Shown: positions 50,261 to 58,810 of the stretch, in pieces
How positions within the stretch are numbered: position 1 is the stretch's first letter
How the letters are laid out: every line of letters starts with the position of its first letter
Assembly (NCBI RefSeq): GCF_000374125.1
Contig: NZ_KB893626.1
Location: forward strand, 1-64,000
DNA length: 64,000 bases
Source: Niabella aurantiaca DSM 17617
GTDB taxonomy: Bacteria > Bacteroidota > Bacteroidia > Chitinophagales > Chitinophagaceae
Reading direction: 5' to 3'
Made by a program: the position numbers and the translations under genes
The notes under the pieces: generated by a model
What the model saw: only the letters and a program-made list of their open reading frames with translations
Told to the model about the DNA's origin: nothing
Database searches by the model: none

Positions 50261-51703
50261 ATGTATAAAAATATATTTTCACTCGTTGTTATAGCATTTA
50301 TTCTTTCGTTTACTGCCTGCAAAAAGAACCTGGCGGAGATCAACCGGAACCCCAATGCCGTGGAGGACCCACAGCCGGATTATTTGTTGACGGCGGCAGA
50401 AAAAACAGCTGCGGATAGTTACTGGGGCGCAGACAATAACTTCAATTCCAGTTTGCTGATCATCCAGCACTGGGCAAAGATCCAATATACAGAACCCGAT
50501 CGCTATATCTTCAGCAACAGCAGCTTTACCTCGCTCTGGAACACCGGCTATGCGCAGGTGATCACCAACCTGAATACGATCATCCAGTTCCCGGACGGGA
50601 AGGCCAACGCTAATTACAAAGCCGTAGCAACCATTTTGCGATCCTGGATATTTCAGTTGCTTACAGACGCTTACGGGGCAATACCCTATAGCGAGTCCGG
50701 AAAGATCAAGCAGACCCTTACACCCGTATATGATACGCAGAAGGATGTGTACTTTGGTTTGCTCGATGAGCTGAAATCGGCCACGGCCACACTGAACCCG
50801 GCTGCCGGCAGTATTTCCGGGGATGTCTTGTATGGCGGTAGTCTGGATAGCTGGAGAAAGTTTGCAGGAGCGCTCCGGCTGCGCATCGCCCTTCGTATTA
50901 CCGACCGCGAACCGGAAAAGGCCCGGGAAGTGATCAGCGAGGTAACGGCCAACCCTTCCCTGCTAATCGCCGGCAACGGGGAGGCCGCCCGGTTGATCTA
51001 CGATAAGCCGCCCTTACAAAACCCGATGGCCGCCTGGTTTTCTACAAGGGATGACTACCGGGTGGGCAAAACCATCATCGATAAATTATATGCGCTGAAT
51101 GATCCCCGTCTGGCGGCATTTGCTGATAAGCCCACGGACCCTTCTGTTACCAGTTATGTAGGGGTACCCAGCGGGCTCACCAATAGTGACGCCAACAACC
51201 TGGGGTTTTCAAAAACGTCAAAACCCGGTCTTGTGTTTTTCCGTTCGGATGCCAATCCTGCCGTGATCCTGAGTTATCCGGAGGTATTGTTTAACCTGGC
51301 TGAAGCTGCGGCGCGGGGGCTGTACAATGGCAATGCAGCAGATCTGTACAAACAGGCTATAACGGCCTCCCTGCAGCAATACCAGATCGCAGATAACACG
51401 GTGATCAATACGTATCTCAATCAGCCGGCGGTAACCTACAACCCTGCAAACTATAAGAAGTCCATTGGCGAGCAAAAATGGATCGCATTGTATGGTCAGG
51501 GACTGGAGGCGTTTGCCGAATGGCGCCGGCTGGATTATCCCCAACTGATGCCGGGGGCATCCGGGGTGCTGGATGGAAAGATACCGGTGCGGTTTATCTA
51601 TCCGGGTACGGAGCAATCACTCAATGGGGTCAATTATAAGGCAGCCGTGGCCGCCCAGGGTACGGATAACCTGTTGACAAAGCTATGGTTTGATGTAAAT
51701 TGA
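50261..51703 (+). CDS. susD: SusD/RagB family lipoprotein
   Basis: 480 residues, lipoprotein signal ending SFTAC (Cys20). Starts 11 bp after susC. The sequence matches the SusD-like_2 branch (NRNPNAVEDPQPDYLLTAAE, WNTGYAQVITNLNTII, FQLLTDAYGAIPYSES, ILSYPEVLFNLAEAAARG, WIALYGQGLEAFAEWRRLDY). It forms the lid on the SusC barrel at the cell surface and binds the substrate. Confidence 0.95.
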   Translation: MYKNIFSLVVIAFILSFTACKKNLAEINRNPNAVEDPQPDYLLTAAEKTAADSYWGADNNFNSSLLIIQHWAKIQYTEPDRYIFSNSSFTSLWNTGYAQVITNLNTIIQFPDGKANANYKAVATILRSWIFQLLTDAYGAIPYSESGKIKQTLTPVYDTQKDVYFGLLDELKSATATLNPAAGSISGDVLYGGSLDSWRKFAGALRLRIALRITDREPEKAREVISEVTANPSLLIAGNGEAARLIYDKPPLQNPMAAWFSTRDDYRVGKTIIDKLYALNDPRLAAFADKPTDPSVTSYVGVPSGLTNSDANNLGFSKTSKPGLVFFRSDANPAVILSYPEVLFNLAEAAARGLYNGNAADLYKQAITASLQQYQIADNTVINTYLNQPAVTYNPANYKKSIGEQKWIALYGQGLEAFAEWRRLDYPQLMPGASGVLDGKIPVRFIYPGTEQSLNGVNYKAAVAAQGTDNLLTKLWFDVN

Positions 51704-51754
51704 TCATTTAATATCCGTTTCGTCACCTGGAATTTTCTATTAGCGGTGTAAAAT

Positions 51755-51921
51755 CTACACGGCTATGGAGTCATCGCCTTCCATCATTCTGCGCATCATC
51801 CGGAAGCCTTCGGTAAGGGGCCGAAGAATGTTGCGGTTACCGGCCAATGCATCATACAATCTGTTATTGGCGGTGTAATTGAAAGATTTTCCGAATTGAA
51901 GGGTGACCCGGCTGCGCCGGC
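51755..51921 (-). pseudogene. C-terminal gene fragment on the minus strand
   Basis: An open minus-strand frame without start reads VTLQFGKSFNYTANNRLYDA, LAGNRNILRPLTEGFRMMRR, MMEGDDSIAV and stop, with protein-like composition. Family not recognised. It lies between susD and the redoxin gene, so the region has been rearranged. The rest of 51704-52028 shows a small hairpin (GTGTA/TACAC at 51746-51760) and the upstream region of the redoxin gene. Confidence 0.4.
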
Positions 51922-52028
51922 ATGACGATCATTAAAACTCCGGACTCATATTTAAACTTCATGACGGACTTTGCAGTTCAACCAAATAACTGGAAACATT
52001 GTTTTAACTTCAACAGATCTAAAAGAAC

Positions 52029-53273
52029 ATGCGGAAAACATATTTATACCTTCTTTTTTCGTTCCTGGTGCTGGCCCCGGTGGCCGGCCGTGCACAGGGC
52101 ATAAAGCCCGGTATCTGGCAGGGCGTGTTACAGCGGCCGGACGGGCAGCACATCATTTTTAATTTCGAATCGGCCACGCTGAAGGGCCGGCCGGTGTTGT
52201 ACGTCATCAACGCGGGCGAGCGTTTGCTGGTAGATGCCATCCGGCAGAAAGGAGATTCCGTCTGGATACAGATGCCCTTTTTTGCCTCCGGATTTGCATT
52301 GCGGGTTGAAAAAAATGGAAACCTCAAAGGGGTATATATAAAAAATTATGGTACACGTAAGGAGGAAATTCCGTTCTATGCACTGCAGGGTGTGGCCGAG
52401 CGGTACCCGCTCACCAAACCGGCGGCGGTGGATATCAGCGGTCGGTGGGCCGTGTCCTTTAGCTCCGGCAATGGTAAGACGCTGCAGGCCATTGGTGAGT
52501 TTGCGCAGGAAGCCGGCGGCCGGATCACAGGTACCTTTCTGACGCCTTCGGGTGATTACCGCTACCTGGAAGGATCGGTGAGCGGAGATTCGCTGCACCT
52601 TTCCGGTTTTGACGGGGGACATGCCTTTGTATTTACAGCGCTGCTGAATGATAAGGACAGCATTCGCGATGCAGCAGTATATTCGGGGTTAAGGGCGCCG
52701 CAAAGCTGGACTGCCCGGAGGAATGATACGGCGGCGCTTCCGGATGAAAATACTTATACCAAATTAAGGGAGGGCGAGAGCCGGCTGAACTTCCGGTTCC
52801 GGTCTACCTCAGGGGAGTGGATCTCCATTAATGATGCCCGGTATAAAAATAAAGTGATCATCGTACAGATCCTGGGCTCCTGGTGTCCCAATTGTATGGA
52901 TGAAACCGCCTTCCTGAGCGAATATTACACCCGCAACAAAGCACGGGGTGTGGAGATCATCGGGCTGGCCTATGAGCGTACCGGGGATTTTGAGGCTTCC
53001 CGCAAAGCGCTGATCCCTTTTCAAAAACGGTACAATGTAAAATATCCTTTCCTGGTAACGGGGGTTTCTGTTTCGGACGAGCAACGGACGGAGAAAACAC
53101 TGCCCCAGCTGGAAAGCATCAGGGCCTTTCCAACATCCATTATAATTGATAAAAAAGGCAATGTCCGGAAGATACACTCCGGTTTTAATGGCCCCGGCAC
53201 GGGGAAGCATTACGAGGAATTTAAAAAAGAGTTTGAGTCTTTTATAGACGGGTTGCTGAAGGAACCCTCTTAG
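52029..53273 (+). CDS. TlpA-type thiol-disulfide oxidoreductase
   Basis: 414 residues with a signal peptide (LLFSFLVLAPVAGRAQ). N-terminal beta-rich domain to about 235 and a C-terminal thioredoxin-fold domain with active site GSWCPNCMDE (Cys286, Cys289) and cis-Pro loop RAFPTSIIIDKKGN. It would reduce disulfides in the periplasm. It follows susCD by 325 bp on the same strand; a periplasmic reductant fits import of an oxidised sulfur compound such as cystine or disulfide peptides, but this is inference. Confidence 0.87.
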   Translation: MRKTYLYLLFSFLVLAPVAGRAQGIKPGIWQGVLQRPDGQHIIFNFESATLKGRPVLYVINAGERLLVDAIRQKGDSVWIQMPFFASGFALRVEKNGNLKGVYIKNYGTRKEEIPFYALQGVAERYPLTKPAAVDISGRWAVSFSSGNGKTLQAIGEFAQEAGGRITGTFLTPSGDYRYLEGSVSGDSLHLSGFDGGHAFVFTALLNDKDSIRDAAVYSGLRAPQSWTARRNDTAALPDENTYTKLREGESRLNFRFRSTSGEWISINDARYKNKVIIVQILGSWCPNCMDETAFLSEYYTRNKARGVEIIGLAYERTGDFEASRKALIPFQKRYNVKYPFLVTGVSVSDEQRTEKTLPQLESIRAFPTSIIIDKKGNVRKIHSGFNGPGTGKHYEEFKKEFESFIDGLLKEPS

Positions 53274-53440
53274 AAACTGTTTAAAAACAGAGCCATTAAC
53301 CATTAAGGCATTGAGCATCATTAGGCGGTTACAATTCTTAATGGATCTGAATTTCTTAATACCTGCCAGAACGATCATTTGGACAGGTTTTGGGCTTCTT
53401 AATATTTATATTCTAATAATTGAAATTTAAACAGCAGTTC

Positions 53441-54454
53441 TTAAAATTGCACCATCGCTTTGATCACGCCTGTGGCAGGGTTAAGCCAGCTCTCGAACTG
53501 TTCGGGCACTTCATCAAAAGCAACGGTATGGGTGATGTAGGTTTGCGGCCGGATGCTGCCTGTCTTCATATTTAGGATAACGTGCTCAAAGTCTTCCCTT
53601 ACCGCGTTGCGACTGCTCATTAAAGTGCTTTCCCGTTTGTGAAATTCCGGGTGGCTGAAGGAAAAAGCTTCTTTTTGCAGACCGATCAGTACATAACGGC
53701 CTCCGTGCGCCAGGTATTGAATACCGTTGTTGATCGCCTTCAGGTTACCGGTAGCATCGACGACCACGGTAGGAAAATCACCATTGGTGATGGCTTTCAC
53801 CTGCCCGATGGCATCCGCGCCTGACCCATTCACAACAGCATGTACGCCCAGATGCTCTTTGCAGAAACGCAGCCGGTCTGCATTGATATCCAGGGCAATT
53901 ACTTGAGCCCCGGCTATACGGGCCAGTTCCATAGTGCCCAGCCCGATGGGGCCTGCACCGATCACCAGCACATACTCACCCGGTTGCACCCCGGCCCGGC
54001 GTACGCCATGTGCCCCGATCGCCAGGGGCTCTACGAGTGCCAGCTCATCCGCATTAAGGCCCTGACCCTGCAGCAGGCTGCCGACCGGCACCAGGATCTC
54101 TTCCCGCATGCCACCGTCGATGTGCACGCCAAATACCTTGATCGCAGCGCAGCAATTCGGCTTACCGGTCCGGCAGGCGATGCAGGTACCGCAGCTGAAA
54201 TAGGGCATGATGGTAACGGTTTCGCCCGGTTCAAAACCTTCGGCTCCGCCGGTATCGGTCAATACTCCGGATAGCTCATGCCCCAGGATGCGGGGATAGC
54301 TGAAGAACGGCTGGGAGCCTTCAAAGGCATGCAGATCTGTACCGCAGATACCTACCCGCTTCAGGCGGATGCGGGCCATGTCATGTGTGGCTTCAGGAAA
54401 AGCATCTTCCCGGAACTCAAAATGGCCGGGGGCCGTGCAAACTAAACTTTTCAT
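53441..54454 (-). CDS. zinc-dependent alcohol dehydrogenase (sugar dehydrogenase type)
   Basis: 337 residues, MDR superfamily. Catalytic zinc site with Cys in VGICGTDLHAFEG and GHE in ILGHELSG; structural zinc cysteines in YFSCGTCIACRTGKPNCC; NAD-binding VLVIGAGPIGLGTMELA. It resembles galactonate/fuconate-type dehydrogenases. The neighbouring aldo/keto reductase on the same strand, 95 bp upstream, and a GH29 fucosidase in the window support a role in L-fucose or related sugar-acid catabolism; not proven. Confidence 0.88.
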   Translation of the reverse strand: MKSLVCTAPGHFEFREDAFPEATHDMARIRLKRVGICGTDLHAFEGSQPFFSYPRILGHELSGVLTDTGGAEGFEPGETVTIMPYFSCGTCIACRTGKPNCCAAIKVFGVHIDGGMREEILVPVGSLLQGQGLNADELALVEPLAIGAHGVRRAGVQPGEYVLVIGAGPIGLGTMELARIAGAQVIALDINADRLRFCKEHLGVHAVVNGSGADAIGQVKAITNGDFPTVVVDATGNLKAINNGIQYLAHGGRYVLIGLQKEAFSFSHPEFHKRESTLMSSRNAVREDFEHVILNMKTGSIRPQTYITHTVAFDEVPEQFESWLNPATGVIKAMVQF

Positions 54455-54511
54455 TATTTAAATAATTGTCAAAATAACAATTAACTGTTGAGTTGAGCAA
54501 TTTTAGCTTTG

Positions 54512-54550
54512 AGCGATCAGCTAATAACTGACAGCTAAAAGCTAATCGCT
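54512..54550 (-). repeat. 3' hairpin after the aldo/keto reductase gene
   Basis: AGCGATCAGCT and AGCTAATCGCT pair (10 bp, one mismatch) around a loop containing ACTGACAGCT, a word shared with the hairpin at 62155-62210. It overlaps the stop codon of the reductase gene. No T tract. Confidence 0.5.
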
Positions 54551-55569
54551 TACAGGTAAGGATAATCCGCGGCGATCAGTCCGTCTTCTTTCAAAAGTTT
54601 CCAGAAATCGACGGGGATCTCCATATGCCCCATTTCTACATTTTTACGCACACGGGCCGGGTTGCTGCTGTTTAAGGCAATGCTTTTTACGCCCGGCACA
54701 TGAAGTCCAAAATAAATGGCTGCCGCGGCAGGGTCGATCTCAAACGCGCGGCAGATCTCATAATAGCGGTCGCGCCACTGGTAATAACGCGCATGCTCCG
54801 GGTTGTTGCGATCCAGCAGGATGTAATTAAAATAATCGCTGCCCATCAGGAATCCGCCATGGAACACCGCGGAGTTAATAATAGCAATACCCTGTTGATA
54901 CAGGCTATCCATAAATGCGATCAGGTCCCGGGGGTGCTGGTATATGGTAAAACTGTTGGCGATCATGACCCAGTCCAGTTTTACATCCCTGGCAATTTTT
55001 TCAATTGCCCTCCAGTCTTTAGCCCCGATGCCGATGCCGGCCACTTCGCCCTTTTCTTTTAGTTCGGTAAGCGCCCGGTATGCACCCAGGATATCCTCGT
55101 ACCGTTTCCGGTAATCGGCATCGTCCGCGGCCGCTGCCAGGTATTCATCCGGGTCATGCACAGAAACCAATTGTGGTATATAACCGCCCAATAGCTCGTT
55201 TCCCTGCCGGAAACACTCTAAAATACCCTCGTAGCTGATCTTCTGCTCCGCATCATTCTTCAGGTTATGCCAGATACCTTTTTCAAAAGTAGGTTCGGAT
55301 GTGATAAGCGGTTTTTGTACCCAGGCCAGTTTATTGCTGATCAAGACTTCGTTCCTGGCAATGCCCAGATCCTTCAGACATTTTCCCAGTTCTTCCAGGG
55401 CCAGCCCTGCACCATATTTACCGGCAGAATCAAACAGGGGAATATCCCCGGCCGGCGTAGCGGCAATGTATTCTTTTACAATGGCAAGTTTCTCTTCATA
55501 AGGCAATGCCCGGTACAGGTTGCCCAGCAGACTGGTTCCGGAACACACAACAGGTAACTTTATTTGCAT
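54550..55569 (-). CDS. aldo/keto reductase (D-threo-aldose/L-fucose dehydrogenase type)
   Basis: 339 residues. PLFDSAGKYGAGLALEELGK carries the AKR catalytic Asp-Tyr region, and later NKLAWV, LVSVHDPDEYL and GIAIINSAVFHGGFL match the D-threo-aldose 1-dehydrogenase / L-fucose dehydrogenase subfamily. It would oxidise L-fucose to its lactone. The minus-strand -7 box TAATTTTG is four bases from the ATG. Followed by an alcohol dehydrogenase gene. Confidence 0.88.
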   Translation of the reverse strand: MQIKLPVVCSGTSLLGNLYRALPYEEKLAIVKEYIAATPAGDIPLFDSAGKYGAGLALEELGKCLKDLGIARNEVLISNKLAWVQKPLITSEPTFEKGIWHNLKNDAEQKISYEGILECFRQGNELLGGYIPQLVSVHDPDEYLAAAADDADYRKRYEDILGAYRALTELKEKGEVAGIGIGAKDWRAIEKIARDVKLDWVMIANSFTIYQHPRDLIAFMDSLYQQGIAIINSAVFHGGFLMGSDYFNYILLDRNNPEHARYYQWRDRYYEICRAFEIDPAAAAIYFGLHVPGVKSIALNSSNPARVRKNVEMGHMEIPVDFWKLLKEDGLIAADYPYL

Positions 55570-55573
55570 GGGT

Positions 55574-55581
55574 CAAAATTA
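55574..55581 (-). promoter_or_regulatory. -7 box four bases from the aldo/keto reductase start
   Basis: TAATTTTG, perfect consensus, then ACCC and ATG. Confidence 0.65.
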
Positions 55582-55673
55582 TCTGAAATGAAGAACATTC
55601 ATCATTCTATATTGGCGGATTTCTATATTTTATTAACCGGTTTTAACAGTTTGGAAGGGTGGGTGTGCTTCGC

Positions 55674-56711
55674 TTATTCTTCATTATGAAAATACAACTT
55701 ATAAAACCGCCCTTTATCGTCCTCTCCATGCTCGATCATGTTCCGGTCGCCGTGGATGTAGATATGAAAATTCTTATCCAGTTTGATCACGCTTTTATAA
55801 GCCCGGTTCTGCCGTTTTACCGCTGCAGGTGAAATGGAGAAGTTATCCGCGATCTCAATATCCCGCTCGGCGGAATAGTGTTGCTTATAACGATCAAAGC
55901 TTTCCACGTATTCTTTATGGTGCAGTACTTCGTTGTTGAAGGTTTCCTGGTCAAAATGCTGTTTCTCTTTAAAGAAGCTGAGGCTCCGGTTCAGCAGGTC
56001 TGCCTGATCGGCCTTCGTCACGTTATATTGCTCCGGCAAATGATCCACTACATATGATTTGTACAAGGCCATGGTACTTTCTGTATTAAAATACTGGTCC
56101 TGCCGCTGCTGGATCCGCAGAAAGCTATCGGTCCAGTAACGGGCCTCCGGCGATTTATTTTTGGTATCCACAACGGAAATGATATAGCCGTTTTCCTTAT
56201 CCGTATTAAAGATCATACAGCCTTTGTCCAGCTTGTTGATGTTGATGCCCTCTTCGCTTTCCACTTCAAACGCATCTTCTACAGGGAACACTTTTAAAAA
56301 TGGCTCCTTGTTTTCCGATTTGAACAGCCCGATGGCGTCCACGGTTTCACCATTCAGCAGCCCTTCTTTAAAATACACCACGTAAAATTCCCCGCCTTTA
56401 ATGCTGGGATGGGTGCCCTGGTTGTAGAGGTGCTGGGCCAGGTTTTTGGATTGGGCCAGGGTTTGCTCCGGCTTTTCAAAAATGGCGGAAACATAGTTCC
56501 AGGCCTCATTGGAGCTGATATGGCCTTCGGCGTAAAACTGGAAATATTCTTCCGACTTAAAAGGATTCAGAAAATAGCGGGTCATCAGTTCCTTCACTTC
56601 CGGGTCTACCGCCAGCTCTTTTTTAGAAAGCGTCAGGTACTCGTCTTCCGATTGATTGCCCACTTTATGTACGGCGATATGGGTGATTGCCGATCCTTCA
56701 AAATACTGCAT
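55674..56711 (-). CDS. nucleoid-associated protein (NdpA family)
   Basis: 345 residues starting at the ATG at 56711, where the family begins (MQYFEGSAITHIAVHKVGN). LKYFL-like MTRYFLNPFKSEEYFQF and the ending GRFYKLYFHNEE fit the 37-kD nucleoid-associated protein family. It binds DNA and copurifies with the nucleoid. The frame from 56786 adds 25 residues without homology. Confidence 0.85.
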   Translation of the reverse strand: MQYFEGSAITHIAVHKVGNQSEDEYLTLSKKELAVDPEVKELMTRYFLNPFKSEEYFQFYAEGHISSNEAWNYVSAIFEKPEQTLAQSKNLAQHLYNQGTHPSIKGGEFYVVYFKEGLLNGETVDAIGLFKSENKEPFLKVFPVEDAFEVESEEGININKLDKGCMIFNTDKENGYIISVVDTKNKSPEARYWTDSFLRIQQRQDQYFNTESTMALYKSYVVDHLPEQYNVTKADQADLLNRSLSFFKEKQHFDQETFNNEVLHHKEYVESFDRYKQHYSAERDIEIADNFSISPAAVKRQNRAYKSVIKLDKNFHIYIHGDRNMIEHGEDDKGRFYKLYFHNEE

Positions 56712-56782
56712 GCTGCTGTTTTTAAAACGGCTGCAAAGTAATGCAAAACCCGGGAAACCGTCGCGGTAAGGGTTGAACATTT

Positions 56783-57112
56783 TCAACGCCTGTTATACCA
56801 ATTTGCGGGGTTGAAAATCATATATTGTGCAATGTGCTGGTATTCCGTGTTATTACGGATAATGTGGTCGAAATAATTGCGTTGCGATATTTTGGCCCTG
56901 GACGCGAAATCATTCTCATACCAGCGAAACCACTTGGTAATGCCTATTTTAGACCCGCGGACGATGGGTCCGACTATTTGTGATGGGGAACGAAACGGGG
57001 AAACCCGTTGGGGCGAATCAATATCCGTCTCATTTTCGGGCGAAATGTTTTTCGCCTTACAGTTATTGCAATAATACCGTGAATGCGATTGGGCATTATT
57101 GCGGAAAATCAC
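56783..57112 (-). pseudogene. REP-associated tyrosine transposase remnant
   Basis: 109 codons covering the C-terminal half of a Y1/RAYT transposase: SQIVGPIVRGSKIGITKWF, then YFDHIIRNNTEYQHIAQYM and IFNPANWYNRR correspond to the FHDHIIRNE...ISDYIINNPxxW signature. The N-terminal half with the His-hydrophobic-His motif is absent, so it is inactive. No flanking REP hairpins were seen. Confidence 0.75.
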
Positions 57113-57230
57113 CAGGCCGGTTAATCCCCTCGCTTTCCTCCCCCAAAATTGTCGTATTTACACTGCAAAAACACGGATTTTATGGGCGAGCTTCGTATTG
57201 TAAAAAATCATTTTTGGGCAACTTTAAAAA

Positions 57231-57235
57231 AGGAG
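57231..57235 (+). promoter_or_regulatory. strong Shine-Dalgarno sequence
   Basis: AGGAG nine bases before the ATG at 57245. Canonical ribosome sites are rare in this window, so this one stands out and decides the start of the next gene. Confidence 0.7.
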
Positions 57236-57244
57236 ATACATATC

Positions 57245-57838
57245 ATGCGGAACATAATCGTATCAGAAATGATCACATTGGATGGAGTGATGCAAGGCCC
57301 CGGAGGCCCGGAAGAAGATGTGTCCGGCGGGTTTAAATATGGCGGCTGGACAGCGGCTTACGGGGATGAGGAATCCGGCAGGGTCTTCCAAAAACAGATG
57401 CAACCTGCCGATTATCTTTTGGGTAGGAAAACATTTGAGATATGGGAAGACTATTGGCCACAACATAACGATTTCTGGCCGGCTGTCAATGCGGGTACCA
57501 AATATGTGCTGTCTGCCACCCGGAAAAGTTCGGATTGGAGAAACTCCGTTTTTCTCGAAAGCCTGGATGGGATCAGGAAACTTAAGGATACAAGCGGCCC
57601 GGACATACAGGTCTGGGGAAGTGGCAAACTCGTACAACTGTTACTGCACCAGGATCTGGTGGATGAACTCTGGCTCAAGATTTTTCCGGTGACGCTTGGT
57701 ACGGGTAAAAAGCTGTTTGAAGACGGTCCTATTCCTGCAGCATTTACATTAACGGAGAGCACCATTAGCCCGGGCGGCGTGATTTTTGCTAATTACAAAC
57801 GGGCGGGGGCGGTGAAGACGGGGAATGCTGGCGTGTAA
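57245..57838 (+). CDS. dihydrofolate reductase family (RibD C-terminal) protein
   Basis: 197 residues from ATG 57245. RNIIVSEMITLDGVMQGPGG, LLGRKTFEIWEDYWP, DIQVWGSGKLVQLLL and KIFPVTLGTGKKLFEDG are the landmarks of the RibD-C/YyaP group. These use NADPH in reductions of unknown substrate, not in folate synthesis as a rule. Strong ribosome site upstream; flanked by a transposase remnant, so it may have been acquired. Confidence 0.87.
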   Translation: MRNIIVSEMITLDGVMQGPGGPEEDVSGGFKYGGWTAAYGDEESGRVFQKQMQPADYLLGRKTFEIWEDYWPQHNDFWPAVNAGTKYVLSATRKSSDWRNSVFLESLDGIRKLKDTSGPDIQVWGSGKLVQLLLHQDLVDELWLKIFPVTLGTGKKLFEDGPIPAAFTLTESTISPGGVIFANYKRAGAVKTGNAGV

Positions 57839-57973
57839 AAGAACAGTTGTCGTAATCATTCGGATACCAACTGGAAGAAAAGCAGGATTGCTGTATAGAT
57901 TTGCGTGATTTCGAAAAATATTAAGAGCGTAATGTGTTATCGGCATATTTGTAGATAGCCTTTATCCTAACAA

Positions 57974-58456
57974 ATGATAATGGAAAACAAAATACTATTG
58001 CAGCCGACAGTGGTTGCTGATCTGGAGCAATTCTTTATCTTTCAGCTGGACAAAGAAGCCAATTACCTGGCGGCTTTTACTGCTAAAGATCCGGCAAACA
58101 AAACGGCGTATTTAAATAAGTACACAAAATTATTGAGCGAACCTACAGTGCATATGCGTACCATCGTGGTAGGCAATGCTATTGCCGGCAGTATCTCAAA
58201 ATTTGAAATGGAGGGCAATGCAGAGATCACCTACTGGATCGGCCGGGATTTCTGGGGCAAAGGGATCGGCACCGCGGCGCTTAAGAACTTTCTGGTCATT
58301 GAAAATGCCCGGCCCATTTTTGGACGGGTTGCTTTTGATAATATCGGTTCTCAAAAGGTTTTGGAAAAGTGTGGTTTTGTAAGAACCGGCAAGGATAAAG
58401 GCTTTGCCAATGCACGGCAGCAAGAGATAGAAGAGTTTATTTATAAGCTGGCGTAA
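57974..58456 (+). CDS. GNAT family N-acetyltransferase (RimJ/RimL-like)
   Basis: 160 residues. ITYWIGRDFWGKGIGTAALK is the acetyl-CoA motif (GxGxA-like) and RVAFDNIGSQKVLEKCGFV the C-terminal GNAT hallmark. Probably modifies an amino group on a small molecule or protein N-terminus. Monocistronic. Confidence 0.85.
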   Translation: MIMENKILLQPTVVADLEQFFIFQLDKEANYLAAFTAKDPANKTAYLNKYTKLLSEPTVHMRTIVVGNAIAGSISKFEMEGNAEITYWIGRDFWGKGIGTAALKNFLVIENARPIFGRVAFDNIGSQKVLEKCGFVRTGKDKGFANARQQEIEEFIYKLA

Positions 58457-58810
58457 TGGCATCGCATAAAATACATGGGTTCATCCGGGGGCGCTATCTG
58501 ATATATCAAAGAACGATAAAGCTGCTGAATCGTTAATGCCCATAATCGTAATCAACATTGTTGCCGGCGGTACACGGAGCATCTTAAAGGCGGACTCCCT
58601 TTGAGAAAACCACTTATCCGGTGAACGTAGCCGGCACCCTATGTTGCAAGGGTAGCCCTGCCCTGCCGGCTTATTGGGTTATTTTCTTTATTTTTACGGC
58701 TATCTATTTAAAAACTACGACCCAAGCCTCGTTATAAACCGCGCTATTTATGGAATCACACAGCCTCCATTAATTGGGTTTAACCAGGCATACCGTTAAA
58801 CAACAATGCA
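58457..58810. other. intergenic region with nested hairpin
   Basis: AGCCGGCA (58629-58636) pairs with TGCCGGCT (58664-58671), enclosing a smaller CCCT...AGGG hairpin, and is followed within 20 bases by T-rich sequence. It may terminate the acetyltransferase transcript. No gene seen. Confidence 0.5.
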
